Shown here: positions 8,759 to 17,748 of the stretch, in pieces | Layout: each line of letters starts with the position of its first letter | How positions within the stretch are numbered: position 1 is the stretch's first letter | NCBI RefSeq assembly: GCF_030506305.1 | Contig: NZ_CP119421.1 | Location: 3,302,501-3,366,500 of the forward strand | Length of the DNA stretch: 64,000 bases | Direction: 5' to 3' | Source of the DNA: Porifericola rhodea | GTDB lineage: Bacteria > Bacteroidota > Bacteroidia > Cytophagales > Cyclobacteriaceae | Position numbers and translations under genes: made by a program | Notes under the pieces: model-generated | Seen by the model: the letters and a program-made list of their open reading frames with translations, nothing else | What the model was told of the DNA's origin: nothing | Database searches by the model: none

Positions 8759-10339
8759 CTATCCTTTGTAGTTAGGAGCAAGTTCAGAAGCAACTTTTCC
8801 TAATACATCCGTCAGGCTACTTTCAAATTTCCCTTCAGAAAGTGCTTTTAGGGTATCCTTATGTTGAGCTCTCAACAGGTTTAAGTATTCTGTTTCAAAT
8901 TCTTTAACTCTGTCAATAGCTACTTTGTCCATAAAGCCTTTAGTAGAAGCATAAATAATGGCAATCTGCTCTTCTACCGGCATAGGAGAGAATTGAGCTT
9001 GCTTCAGTATCTGCTGGTTTCTTCTACCACGGTCAATGGTAAGCTGAGTGGCAGCATCAAGGTCAGATCCGAATTTAGCAAAAGCTTCCAGTTCACGGAA
9101 TTGCGCCTGGTCAAGCTTAAGTGTACCGGCCACCTTTTTCATAGGCTTAATCTGAGCAGAACCCCCAACACGAGATACAGAGATACCTACGTTAATCGCA
9201 GGGCGAAGTCCAGCGTTAAATAAGCTGGTTTCAAGGAAAATCTGTCCGTCAGTAATTGAAATTACGTTCGTTGGGATATATGCAGAAACGTCACCTGCCT
9301 GTGTTTCAATAATTGGAAGTGCTGTCAATGAACCACCACCTTTTACCAGAGGCTTAATAGACTCAGGAAGGTCGTTCATTTGTTTTATAATCTCAGTATT
9401 TGAGTTAAGCTTAGCAGCACGCTCTAACAAACGAGAGTGAAGGTAGAAAACATCACCAGGGTAAGCTTCACGTCCTGGAGGTCTACGAAGGAGTAGAGAA
9501 ACCTCACGGTAAGCAACTGCCTGCTTAGAAAGGTCATCATAAATAACTAATGCAGGTCTACCGGTATCGCGGAAGTACTCTCCAATAACTGCACCTGTAA
9601 AAGGAGCAAAGAACTGCATAGGGGCAGGGTCAGAGGCAGATGCTGACACTACAGTAGTGTAAGCCATAGCACCATTTTTCTCAAGAGCTGAAACAACACC
9701 AGCTACAGTAGAGGCTTTCTGCCCGCAGGCTACATAGATACAGTATACAGGCTCTCCTTTATCATAAAATTCTTTCTGGTTGATAATGGTATCTATCGCT
9801 ACTGCTGTTTTACCAGTTTGGCGGTCACCAATAATCAACTCACGCTGACCTCTACCGATCGGAATCATAGAGTCAATCGCTTTAATACCCGTTTGTAGTG
9901 GTTCATTTACCGGCTGACGGTAAATTACACCGGGAGCTCTTCTCTCAATAGGCATTTCGTAAAGGTCACCTTCAATAGGCCCTTTACCATCAATAGGGTC
10001 ACCTAAAGTGTTTACTACACGTCCGGCAAGACCATCACCTACCTTAATAGAGGCAATACGCTTAGTACGTTTCACGGTATCACCTTCTTTAATGTCTCCC
10101 TGCTCTCCTAAAAGTACCGCACCAACATTATCTTCCTCAAGGTTAAGAACCAGAGCGTTAAGTCCGTTCTCAAATTCTAAAAGCTCACCAGACTGAGCTT
10201 TTGTCAATCCGTAGATACGCGCTACACCATCACCTACCTGCAGTACAGTACCTACTTCTTCGAGCTCAGCTTCCGATTTAAAACTTGAAAGCTGTTCTCT
10301 TAATATTGCTGAAACCTCATCAGGTCTTACTTCTGCCAT
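8759..10339 (-). CDS. atpA: ATP synthase F1 subunit alpha
   Basis: A 526-residue subunit of the F1 catalytic hexamer. It has the P-loop [10 protein letters not shown] near residue 170, the family signature [13 protein letters not shown], and conserved [11 protein letters not shown] and [22 protein letters not shown] stretches. Alpha binds nucleotide without catalysis and completes the beta-subunit sites. The partner beta (atpD) and epsilon (atpC) genes are absent from this operon, as in many Bacteroidota where they sit elsewhere. It lies 36 bases after atpH. Confidence 0.98.
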   Translation of the reverse strand: MAEVRPDEVSAILREQLSSFKSEAELEEVGTVLQVGDGVARIYGLTKAQSGELLEFENGLNALVLNLEEDNVGAVLLGEQGDIKEGDTVKRTKRIASIKVGDGLAGRVVNTLGDPIDGKGPIEGDLYEMPIERRAPGVIYRQPVNEPLQTGIKAIDSMIPIGRGQRELIIGDRQTGKTAVAIDTIINQKEFYDKGEPVYCIYVACGQKASTVAGVVSALEKNGAMAYTTVVSASASDPAPMQFFAPFTGAVIGEYFRDTGRPALVIYDDLSKQAVAYREVSLLLRRPPGREAYPGDVFYLHSRLLERAAKLNSNTEIIKQMNDLPESIKPLVKGGGSLTALPIIETQAGDVSAYIPTNVISITDGQIFLETSLFNAGLRPAINVGISVSRVGGSAQIKPMKKVAGTLKLDQAQFRELEAFAKFGSDLDAATQLTIDRGRRNQQILKQAQFSPMPVEEQIAIIYASTKGFMDKVAIDRVKEFETEYLNLLRAQHKDTLKALSEGKFESSLTDVLGKVASELAPNYKG

Positions 10340-10375
10340 TATATATCAGGTTTTAGATTTTTAGTAAAATTCAAT

Positions 10376-10933
10376 TTAATACGACTTCACAAAGCTGTTG
10401 TCAGCAAACTCGTAGGTAAGAGCTTTTAGCTTAGCTTTTACAGAGTTATCCATTTGCTGGTCTCCAATCTTAAGTACAAAGCCACCGATCAGAGTTGAGT
10501 CTACGTGCTCTTCCAGCTCAACTTTTTTCCCGGTTTGCTTGGCCACTAATGAAGTAACCTCTTCCCTTAGCTTTTCGGTAAGAGGTACAGAGCTGGTAAT
10601 GATGGCTTTAGCAATACCCTGATGATGACGATACTGATTTTCAAATGACTCTGCAATAGCCGGAAGATAAGCTTCACGGTTTTTGCGAGTGATTACATCA
10701 AAAATAGTCAGGGTAATAGGATGAAATTTATCTTGAAAAAGCGCGTATAGAACAGCCTTCTTTTTTTCGTGACTGATGATAGGATTACGAAGCATCAAAA
10801 CAAAGTCGCGATTGGCTTTGCATGTCTCTTTGAAGAGCATCATGTCTTGATAGACTTCTTTAAGAACATTTTTTTCCACTGCTAGGCCTAACAGTGACTT
10901 TGCATATCTAGATGCTACTCTTGAATTAACCAT
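10376..10933 (-). CDS. atpH: ATP synthase F1 subunit delta (OSCP)
   Basis: This 185-residue peripheral-stalk protein joins F1 to the b subunits. N-terminal VASRYAKSLLGLAVEK and C-terminal VDSTLIGGFVLKIGDQQMDNSVKAKLKAL are the two standard signatures of the delta/OSCP family. Length is normal. It lies between atpF (24 bases upstream) and atpA, the usual order. Confidence 0.96.
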   Translation of the reverse strand: MVNSRVASRYAKSLLGLAVEKNVLKEVYQDMMLFKETCKANRDFVLMLRNPIISHEKKKAVLYALFQDKFHPITLTIFDVITRKNREAYLPAIAESFENQYRHHQGIAKAIITSSVPLTEKLREEVTSLVAKQTGKKVELEEHVDSTLIGGFVLKIGDQQMDNSVKAKLKALTYEFADNSFVKSY

Positions 10934-10957
10934 ATATAAAAGTCCGTTTTAGCTGAG

Positions 10958-11452
10958 TTAATTAACATTTAAGTCATTAACTAGTTTTGAGACGTATTCT
11001 TTTTGTGCTTCATCACTGCTAAGCTTTTCTCTCAGGATTTTTTCTGCTACCTGCACAGAAAGCTTAGCTACCTGGTCTTTTACTTCAGCAAGAGCAGCAT
11101 TTTTTTGTAGCTCTATAGCAGATTTAGCATCCGCAATAATACGAGCCCCTTCTTTGTTAGCCTGCTCACGAGCATCTTCTTTAAGCTTGTTTGCTGCTGC
11201 AGTAGCGTCTTTAAGAATATTATCTCTTTCTTTTCTGGCTTCAGCTAATAGTTTTTCGTTGTCAGCTTTGAGCTGAGCCATTTCGTTTTTAGCTTTTTCT
11301 GCAGAGAGTAAGGCTTCTTCAATTGAATTCTCACGTTCGTTCAGCCCATTGATTATAGGCTTCCATGCAAATTTGGATAGCACAAAAAGTACAACCAAAA
11401 AGATGAGGATCTGCCAGACTATCAGTCCAAAATCTGGGGTAAGTAAATCCAT
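10958..11452 (-). CDS. atpF: ATP synthase Fo subunit b
   Basis: A 164-residue protein with one N-terminal membrane helix (LIVWQILIFLVVLFVLSKF, residues 9-27) followed by WKPIINGLNEREN and a long charged, Ala-rich coiled coil (residues 35-150), the typical stator b architecture. Two copies would form the peripheral stalk. It is separated from atpE by 107 bases that contain a stem-loop, the largest gap in the operon. Confidence 0.96.
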   Translation of the reverse strand: MDLLTPDFGLIVWQILIFLVVLFVLSKFAWKPIINGLNERENSIEEALLSAEKAKNEMAQLKADNEKLLAEARKERDNILKDATAAANKLKEDAREQANKEGARIIADAKSAIELQKNAALAEVKDQVAKLSVQVAEKILREKLSSDEAQKEYVSKLVNDLNVN

Positions 11453-11514
11453 TGATGCTTAGTTAATGTATGTAAAGTGAAAAGTTACGGATAGTAATTT
11501 GTTTCATTAAAGAA

Positions 11515-11543
11515 CCGACTCAGGGCCTAATGCCAAGAGCCGG
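11515..11543 (-). other. Intercistronic stem-loop between atpE and atpF
   Basis: CCGGCTC pairs with GAGTCGG (one G-T pair), then two mismatches, then GGC with GCC around a short loop. The following TTCTTT is only weakly U-rich. It sits right after the gene for the subunit needed in most copies (c ring), so it may raise atpE mRNA relative to downstream genes. Confidence 0.5.
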
Positions 11544-11559
11544 ATGCTTAAATTTTGCT

Positions 11560-11817
11560 TTACGCAGTAGCGATAATAAGACAAACAATTACTCCAAAAA
11601 GAGCAACACCCTCAATAAGGGCAGCTACGATAATCATAGCAGTTTGTATGCTTCCGCTTGATTCAGGCTGACGAGCAATTGCTTCCATCGCAGAACCACC
11701 AATTTTTCCGATACCAAGACCAGCGCCTAACGCAACTATTCCGGCACCTAGTGCTGCACCCATAGTTCCTAATCCAGAAACTGATTCAGCAGCTTGTAGT
11801 AATAAAGCTAACAACAT
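11560..11817 (-). CDS. atpE: ATP synthase Fo subunit c
   Basis: An 85-residue hairpin of two membrane helices: a Gly/Ala-rich first helix (GAALGAGIVALGAGLGIGKI), the polar loop AIARQPES, and a second helix with the ion-carrying Glu in ALIEGVALFG. The residues around the Glu do not show the Q...ES/T pattern of Na+-binding rings, which favours H+ as the coupling ion (inference). The c ring turns with ion flow. It lies 43 bases after atpB. Confidence 0.97.
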   Translation of the reverse strand: MLLALLLQAAESVSGLGTMGAALGAGIVALGAGLGIGKIGGSAMEAIARQPESSGSIQTAMIIVAALIEGVALFGVIVCLIIATA

Positions 11818-11860
11818 AAGAGTTAAACTAATTTATATAAATGAAACAAATGAAAGCTGA

Positions 11861-12973
11861 TTAAACCATTGCAGAATCACTCTGCAAAGGAGCAAGGTTG
11901 CCTTCTCCCTCAAGCGCTTTGCCCTCTTCATGATGGTGCTCTTCTACAGCGCCACCGAAGTAGATAGCAGAAAGCAGAGTGAAAACAAATGCCTGTAAGA
12001 ATGCCACCAAAAGCTCTAGAAAGTTCATTACCGAGGCAAAGATTACACTTACGGGACCTACAGCAATACTTTCAAAGATAAATACCAGGCCGATAATACT
12101 AAGTATGATAATGTGACCAGCAGTGATGTTGGCGAAAAGCCTAACCATCAAAGAGAAGGGTTTGGTAAACATTCCAATAATTTCTACTGGAATCATGATA
12201 GGCAGCAACCACCAGGGTACACCGGGTGTGTTGAAAATATGCTGCCAATAATATTTGTTTCCGCTGAATTGGGTAATCAGGAAAGTAATTAGTGCTAAGG
12301 TAAGCGTGATAGATATGTTTCCTGTTACGTTTGCTGCCCCTGGTAATAAGCCTAATAAGTTGTTTACCAGAATAAAGAAAAATACAGTAAGTAGGTAAGG
12401 CATAAACCTTTGATACTTATGTTTTCCTATGGCTGGTATAGCTACCTCATCACGGATAAATATAACCACTGGCTCTATAAACGCCTGTACTCCTTTAGGA
12501 GCAGAATTAGGAGCTTTTTTATATCTGGATGCTGCCGCAGGGAAGATCAGGAGCATTACAATTACACTCAAAATCATGGCAGCAATGTTTTTCGTAAGAG
12601 AAAAGTCGTAGAAAGTACGCCCTTCTAGAGATACAAGGTGCGAACCATCATCCTCCAGTGCGTAGCCTTTGTAAGGTACGTAATTGTGATCCTCATCCAG
12701 AAAGCTGGAAGACATAAATACTTCAAGTCCTCTGTCTTCTGAATATAGAATTAACGGAAGAGGAAGCGTTACGTGTGTATGACCAATAGTAAAAAAGTGC
12801 CAATCATAAGAATCAGCAATGTGGTGAAAGATAAACTCTGTTGCACCTTCTGTTTCAGGGTCTGGCTCTCCATCAGCAGCTTGGAGCTCATTGCCTGAAA
12901 GTGTAATGAAAAATAAAATTATGTAGCTGAATAAGAATAAGTTACGGTGTGTTTTTTTGCTTTTTATCCGCAT
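11861..12973 (-). CDS. atpB: ATP synthase Fo subunit a, with N-terminal extension
   Basis: The 370-residue protein is longer than the roughly 270 of E. coli because of an N-terminal signal-like helix (LFLFSYIILFFITLSG) and about 110 residues of predicted periplasmic domain before the helical core, a trait of Bacteroidota. The core holds KPFSLMVRLFANITAGHI with the essential Arg facing the c-ring Glu, and a His/Glu-rich tail (EEHHHEEGKAL). It overlaps the preceding small membrane gene by 32 bases. Confidence 0.95.
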   Translation of the reverse strand: MRIKSKKTHRNLFLFSYIILFFITLSGNELQAADGEPDPETEGATEFIFHHIADSYDWHFFTIGHTHVTLPLPLILYSEDRGLEVFMSSSFLDEDHNYVPYKGYALEDDGSHLVSLEGRTFYDFSLTKNIAAMILSVIVMLLIFPAAASRYKKAPNSAPKGVQAFIEPVVIFIRDEVAIPAIGKHKYQRFMPYLLTVFFFILVNNLLGLLPGAANVTGNISITLTLALITFLITQFSGNKYYWQHIFNTPGVPWWLLPIMIPVEIIGMFTKPFSLMVRLFANITAGHIIILSIIGLVFIFESIAVGPVSVIFASVMNFLELLVAFLQAFVFTLLSAIYFGGAVEEHHHEEGKALEGEGNLAPLQSDSAMV

Positions 12974-13367
12974 TTTCTGCCCTCGTTTGAAAATTTGAGC
13001 GCAAGGTAGTTAATAAGGCATATATTTCAAAAATTAAAAAAGCTAAATACACAATGGCAAAATTGATTACAAAAGTGATTTTGTCGGGAATATCCTGCAA
13101 AAGCACGATCAGAATAATGCCAATACTGATAATCAGCCGGAGGGTCATGGTTCCTAGATAAACGAAAGCAAACTTGTCTGGAGCGTGTTTAAGCCCCATT
13201 TGGGTGAGGTATTGCGTTAAAAGCGTTAGAAGTAGAAAAAAAAGAACGATGTAATAGGCACCATGATAAACCCAGATCGGAACTATCTGCTGAACCAGAA
13301 ATACGAGAAGAGCAACTACTAATGCAAATAAAAAAAGTGCAAGCCAGGACTGTTTTTTTTCTAACAT
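12942..13367 (-). CDS. Small four-helix membrane protein of the ATP synthase operon (AtpI-like)
   Basis: A 141-residue protein with four predicted membrane helices at roughly 8-28, 33-55, 66-90 and 97-120 and a charged tail. Position between atpZ and atpB matches the place of AtpI-type accessory proteins, thought to help assemble the c ring or carry Mg2+/Ca2+, but I see no diagnostic motif, so the name rests on position and topology. Its ATG directly abuts the atpZ stop, and its 3' end overlaps atpB by 32 bases, indicating translational coupling. Confidence 0.7.
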   Translation of the reverse strand: MLEKKQSWLALFLFALVVALLVFLVQQIVPIWVYHGAYYIVLFFLLLTLLTQYLTQMGLKHAPDKFAFVYLGTMTLRLIISIGIILIVLLQDIPDKITFVINFAIVYLAFLIFEIYALLTTLRSNFQTRAENADKKQKNTP

Positions 13368-13592
13368 TTACTGTTTGGGTAAACTTCGGATGGTTATTAT
13401 GAGAGTACTCGCAAAAGCAAGTAGGGCAAAGATAATCGTAAAAAGTGGAAAACCATTGCCCATAGACTCATCTAGTTCCATACCACCCCAAACAGCCAGT
13501 CCCATAGCGGCTATCATTTGAAAAGCTAGTCCAGAGTACTTGACATAAGCTTTAAACTGATCTTGATTCTTTTTCTGCGGAGGTTGATTCAA
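13368..13592 (-). CDS. atpZ: AtpZ/AtpI family small membrane protein
   Basis: The core YVKYSGLAFQMIAAMGLAVW, then GMELDESMG and a second helix up to SLPKQ, is the AtpZ pattern of two membrane helices around a short acidic loop. These proteins associate with Fo and may pair with AtpI for Mg2+/Ca2+ transport. I choose a TTG start at 13592, giving 74 residues, the usual family length. An ATG exists at 13676 but would add 28 residues of unlikely sequence and overlap the bactofilin gene by 125 bases. Even the short form overlaps bactofilin by 41 bases. Confidence 0.75.
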   Translation of the reverse strand: MNQPPQKKNQDQFKAYVKYSGLAFQMIAAMGLAVWGGMELDESMGNGFPLFTIIFALLAFASTLIITIRSLPKQ

Positions 13593-14013
13593 TGTCGTCG
13601 TCTTCTGTAGATTGGATTTCTGCCTCACTGTCAAAATCAATATCGCTAACGGAAACACCCATACGGCATGAGCCATTAAAGGTAGCGCCTGACTCTACAA
13701 TTAATTTATTGGTAACAATATCACCATGAATGACAGCAGTAGGCCTTAAGATAAGAAGTTCTGAAATTTCAATAGAACCCTGAATCTCACCGGCGATTTC
13801 AGCATTCTGAGCGAGTACAGTACCTTCAACGTATGAAGATTGCCCCAGAGCAATTTTAGATTTACAAGTGACATTACCTTTAACATCACCTTCAATACGA
13901 ATGTTTCCTACGGTATTCAGGTCTCCTTGTACTGATGTGCCTTTGCCAATTATGCTGCTTGAGTTGCTAACTTCTTCTGTCTTCACCTTCTCTTTTTGAT
14001 TGTTACTGAACAT
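13552..14013 (-). CDS. Bactofilin (polymer-forming cytoskeletal protein)
   Basis: 153 residues: a polar N-terminus, a beta-helix core with regular short repeats from about 23 to 115 (IGKGTSVQGDLNTVGNIRIE and following, each turn ending in G-hydrophobic-G patterns), and an acidic tail. Bactofilins polymerise without nucleotide and scaffold cell-wall enzymes at the membrane. The M23 peptidase gene lies 14 bases upstream, the classic bactofilin-LytM pairing seen in shape-control loci. The 3' end overlaps atpZ. Confidence 0.92.
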   Translation of the reverse strand: MFSNNQKEKVKTEEVSNSSSIIGKGTSVQGDLNTVGNIRIEGDVKGNVTCKSKIALGQSSYVEGTVLAQNAEIAGEIQGSIEISELLILRPTAVIHGDIVTNKLIVESGATFNGSCRMGVSVSDIDFDSEAEIQSTEDDDIESTSAEKESRSV

Positions 14014-14027
14014 GTCATTTATATTAG

Positions 14028-14900
14028 TTAAAATGATACAAACTCTTCAGGATCTACAGGGTTCCCGTTGTACCAAAGTTCAAAGTGCAAATGTGGTCCC
14101 GAGGTCAATTCCCCTGTATTTCCAATAATAGCAATAACATCGCCTGCATTTACAAAATCACCTGATTTTTTTAGCAAACTGGAGTTATGCTTATAGACCG
14201 AAATTACATTGCTGCGATGTTGCACAGCAATTACATAGCCGGCATCCTGTGTCCAGGAAGCCAATATCACCGTTCCATCGGCTACCGATTTTATAGGTTC
14301 GTTCTTTTTAGAAACAATATCCACACCATAATGTGCCTGTTTGGGGTTGTATGACGAAGATATAATACCTGTTATTGGCGTAAAAAAAAATAATTCGTCT
14401 AACTGACTTGATGATGTACTGGTACTTACGGTAAGTAACTCTACACCGTCTTCTTCAAACTCCTGCCTGAACTGAGAGTCAACGGTCGAGATTTCCGGTT
14501 CCTTAATCTGCTCAGTACTTACTATGCGCTCTCCAGAGTTCTCAATATAGTATTGTTCATTATCAGTCAGAGAATCACCTTTTACTACTTTCTGAAAAGA
14601 AGAAATAAAATCCTGTTTCTTTTTTACCTGCATCTCTAGTGAGTCTACCGCCATAGAAAGTTCTATGAGCTTTCTGTTGGCTTCTGCCTGAGCATATCTT
14701 GGATCAAACCACTGCTCTAGTAAGGTATTCACCAAAAATAAACTACCTACAAGCATTATTATACACACAGATACAATGAAAAGGGCTAACTTTGCGTAAG
14801 TAAATGTGAAAGTCGTTTTCTCAGCAAAATCCTCCTCATTGCGAACTATGAGTAGGTACTTGGTAGTTAAACGATTTGAAAATGTTTTCCTGGACTTCAA
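14028..14900 (-). CDS. M23 family metallopeptidase, membrane-anchored
   Basis: One membrane helix (LALFIVSVCIIMLVGSLFLV), a coiled-coil stretch, then a C-terminal LytM domain with HYGVDI and GPHLHFELW, giving the Zn ligands of peptidoglycan endopeptidases. It probably cuts wall cross-links where the bactofilin downstream localises it. A TTG at 14900 gives MKSRKTFSNRLTTKYLLIV and 290 residues. The frame is open further, to another TTG at 14981, but a promoter (14929-14959) would start transcription downstream of that codon, so the shorter form is preferred. Confidence 0.88.
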   Translation of the reverse strand: MKSRKTFSNRLTTKYLLIVRNEEDFAEKTTFTFTYAKLALFIVSVCIIMLVGSLFLVNTLLEQWFDPRYAQAEANRKLIELSMAVDSLEMQVKKKQDFISSFQKVVKGDSLTDNEQYYIENSGERIVSTEQIKEPEISTVDSQFRQEFEEDGVELLTVSTSTSSSQLDELFFFTPITGIISSSYNPKQAHYGVDIVSKKNEPIKSVADGTVILASWTQDAGYVIAVQHRSNVISVYKHNSSLLKKSGDFVNAGDVIAIIGNTGELTSGPHLHFELWYNGNPVDPEEFVSF

Positions 14901-14928
14901 AGTATTATAGTTAAATTCCCCGACAGGA

Positions 14929-14959
14929 CAAAAGTAAGGATTAAAAAATATTAGACTAA
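14929..14959 (-). promoter_or_regulatory. Promoter of the M23-bactofilin-ATP synthase operon
   Basis: On the minus strand: TTAG (14959-14956), a 19-base spacer, then TACTTTTG (14936-14929), an exact TAnnTTTG -7 box. Transcription would begin near 14922, about 20 bases before the preferred TTG start of the M23 gene. It is the only clear promoter seen upstream of the ten-gene operon. Confidence 0.6.
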
Positions 14960-14989
14960 TCGGGGGGCTGCTGCTCTCCAAAGTCTGTC

Positions 14990-17650
14990 GTGAGCTTTAG
15001 TATAAATCTAAATATTAATCATTTGAAGGTAAAAGTTTTTTCCAAATATTACATTCTTTGGTGGAGTATATGTCTACTGTTATCTGCCTGTGCGCCAGAG
15101 CGTAGCGGTATGGTAGCAAGCGTTTACCATAACACAACCGCTCGTTACAATGCCTATTTCTATGCAGATATGCGAATGGATGAGATAAAGGCGGCCATCA
15201 GAGATAGTCAGGAAAACAACTTTAATGATATACTCCAAATCTACCCTAAAATAGATACAGCTCTAATCAGCAGTCTGGATAATCAAATAGAGGACTGTAT
15301 AAAAAAGTCATCTATCGCTATAGAGCGCCACCCCAACAGCCGCTGGGCTGACGATAGCTACATACTTATTGGCCAGTGTCGGATGTATCGCCAAAACTTT
15401 GAAGATGCCATCAAAACCTTTAAATTCGTTAATACTGAAAGTGAAGATGATGAAGCCCGCCATCGCGCTCTTATACAGCTGATGTATACTTTTATAGAGG
15501 CCAACCAACAGAATAACGCTGTAGCAGTCTCTGATTTTCTGAAAAAAGAGAAGCTAAACAATACTAATAAAGCCAATCTTTATCTCACCAGAGCGTACTT
15601 GGCACAGCTAAACGAAGATTACAGCAACATGGTAGGTAACCTTCTGCTGGCAGCTCCGCTTCTGGGTAATGATGAGGGCAGGGCAAGAACTTATTTTATT
15701 ATCGGGCAACTGTATCAGGACTTAGGTTTTGACGCACAGGCTTACCAAAACTATGAAGAAGTACTAAGAAGCAATCCGGAATACGAACTGTATTTTTATG
15801 CGCGACTTAACATGGCACAGGTCTATGATCTTAGCCGGGAGAACGACACCCGTAAAATCAGAAAGTATTTTAAGAAGTTACTAAAAGACAAGAAGAACCT
15901 GGAGTATAAGGACAAAATCTACTATGAAATGGCTGCCTTTGAGCAGAAGCAGGGCAACCTGGATGAAGCGCTTGAATACTACAACTTATCGGTACAGGCC
16001 AGCCTCAACAACAGTAGACAAAAAGCCTATGCTTATCTGGCTTTAGGGCGTATTTATTATAATGATATAAAGGACTACGAATTAGCTAAAGCATATTATG
16101 ATAGTACGATGACAGTGCTGCCACAGGATGAAGAAGAGTATAACCAGATAGCAGAAAGACAGGAGGTACTGGCTAATTTTGTAGATCAGTTAAATATTAT
16201 TCAAAGGCAGGATAGCCTGCTAACATTAGCGCAAATGGATACTGTGGAACTCAGTACTTTTCTGGATCAGATGATAGAGGAAGAAGATCGTTTGCTTGCG
16301 GCACAGGAGAAAGAAAACAGGAGGCGCAACCGTTTGGCTAGTAATAATAATAGTTTCAATCAGTTTTCTTCTCCTTTTAGTCAAAACACCGAAACAACGG
16401 CTAGTGCAAATGCCAGTAGCGGTGAGAACTGGTATTTTTATACCCCCTCGGCTGTGAGTATTGGTAGAAGTGAGTTCGTTAGAAAATGGGGAAACAGAGA
16501 ACTGGAGGACAACTGGAGACGCTCAGAAAAGACTATTGAAGAAAACTTTGCCCAGGACAATGCAGAAGCCATAGAAGCTGCTGAAGATATACCTACTACT
16601 GGTCCTGTTACCGAAAGTACTACCGAAAGTAGAAAGCAGGAATTATATGCGGATATCCCGTTTACAACTGAAGCTCAGCAGGAGGCGCTGGCGAGCATAG
16701 AGGAGGCCTACTACCGACTCGGAGGAATCTATAATTTTGATCTTGAAGAAAAGCCTAATGCTATTGAGACTTTTGAAACCATGATGGAGCGTTTTCCTGA
16801 GTCAGAGTACAGACCTGAAGTTTTGTATGAGCTCTACCTACTGTACAAAGAACTCGGAGATAACACTTACGAGCGCTACCGTGATGAACTTTTACAAAAG
16901 TTCCCTGAGAGTATTTATGCCAAAATCATACGTAACCCCAATTATCGCGAAGAGAGCACTTTAGCAAGCGAAAAGCTGAAAAAGCTTTATAAGTCAGCAT
17001 ACGATTTATACGATAGGGGGGCTTATGAGGAAGCAGAACAAATTGTAACAGCCAGTCTAAGTCAGTATACTGAAAATGACTTTACTGATAATATGAAGTT
17101 TCTGGAAGTACTAATTACTGGCCAGACAGAAGACTATTACCAGTATCAGTTGGGGCTACAAAATTTTATGGAAGAGTATCCTGAAAGTGACCTTTATGCC
17201 TATGCGGAGGAACTGCTTACTAAAGCACAGGGGTTTAAGGAGGCAGAAGCCAAACGAAGGGGTGCGCGTTATCGAGAGCGTTTTGACCAGACACATTCGT
17301 TTATTATTCTCTACAATAATGTCCAGAAAATTTCTACGGATTTACCCAAAGCTATCAATGAATTTAATGCGCAGAACTTTGCCGATGGTAATCTTACAGT
17401 AGCCAATCTGATGTTAGAAGGAGGAAAAGTCATGATTATTGTAGAAAAGTTTGCTGGGCAAGAAGATGCAATGAGCTACTATCGTAAGTTTACAGAAGAG
17501 CAAGGACCTCTAAGCAAGCTTTCTGCTAGCCAAAAAGGAGAAGTAGGCGAAAGTTTTATCATCACTCAGGACAATCTTAACATTCTTTTACAAACTCAGG
17601 ATGTAGATAAATATCTGCTTTTTTTCGAAAAGCATTACATGGCATTTTGA
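14990..17650 (+). CDS. porW: PorW/SprE family TPR lipoprotein (type IX secretion)
   Basis: An 886-residue lipoprotein with signal peptide and lipobox LLLSAC, followed by the N-terminal YHNTTARYNAYFYADMRMDE stretch typical of the SprE/PorW family, then many TPR-like helical repeats (about 70-390 and 555-770) with a Ser/Asn-rich low-complexity break near 440-480. PorW/SprE is needed for type IX secretion and gliding, linking outer-membrane and trans-envelope parts. Start codon is GTG at 14990; a TTG at 15023 (MKVKVFSKYY...) would give a more typical signal peptide. It is divergent from the bactofilin/M23 operon. Confidence 0.75.
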   Translation: MSFSINLNINHLKVKVFSKYYILWWSICLLLSACAPERSGMVASVYHNTTARYNAYFYADMRMDEIKAAIRDSQENNFNDILQIYPKIDTALISSLDNQIEDCIKKSSIAIERHPNSRWADDSYILIGQCRMYRQNFEDAIKTFKFVNTESEDDEARHRALIQLMYTFIEANQQNNAVAVSDFLKKEKLNNTNKANLYLTRAYLAQLNEDYSNMVGNLLLAAPLLGNDEGRARTYFIIGQLYQDLGFDAQAYQNYEEVLRSNPEYELYFYARLNMAQVYDLSRENDTRKIRKYFKKLLKDKKNLEYKDKIYYEMAAFEQKQGNLDEALEYYNLSVQASLNNSRQKAYAYLALGRIYYNDIKDYELAKAYYDSTMTVLPQDEEEYNQIAERQEVLANFVDQLNIIQRQDSLLTLAQMDTVELSTFLDQMIEEEDRLLAAQEKENRRRNRLASNNNSFNQFSSPFSQNTETTASANASSGENWYFYTPSAVSIGRSEFVRKWGNRELEDNWRRSEKTIEENFAQDNAEAIEAAEDIPTTGPVTESTTESRKQELYADIPFTTEAQQEALASIEEAYYRLGGIYNFDLEEKPNAIETFETMMERFPESEYRPEVLYELYLLYKELGDNTYERYRDELLQKFPESIYAKIIRNPNYREESTLASEKLKKLYKSAYDLYDRGAYEEAEQIVTASLSQYTENDFTDNMKFLEVLITGQTEDYYQYQLGLQNFMEEYPESDLYAYAEELLTKAQGFKEAEAKRRGARYRERFDQTHSFIILYNNVQKISTDLPKAINEFNAQNFADGNLTVANLMLEGGKVMIIVEKFAGQEDAMSYYRKFTEEQGPLSKLSASQKGEVGESFIITQDNLNILLQTQDVDKYLLFFEKHYMAF

Positions 17651-17748
17651 GGTCTTCCTTTTTGGATTCAATTTTGTCTGATTTTTGTTTCACCTACTGA
17701 AACACAATTAATATTAACCGGATTTACATTCAATAGCTCAACACCACA

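Noticed and set aside
12410-12628. Plus-strand frame opposite atpB
   Set aside because: Entirely inside a well-supported gene on the other strand, with no signal or motif.
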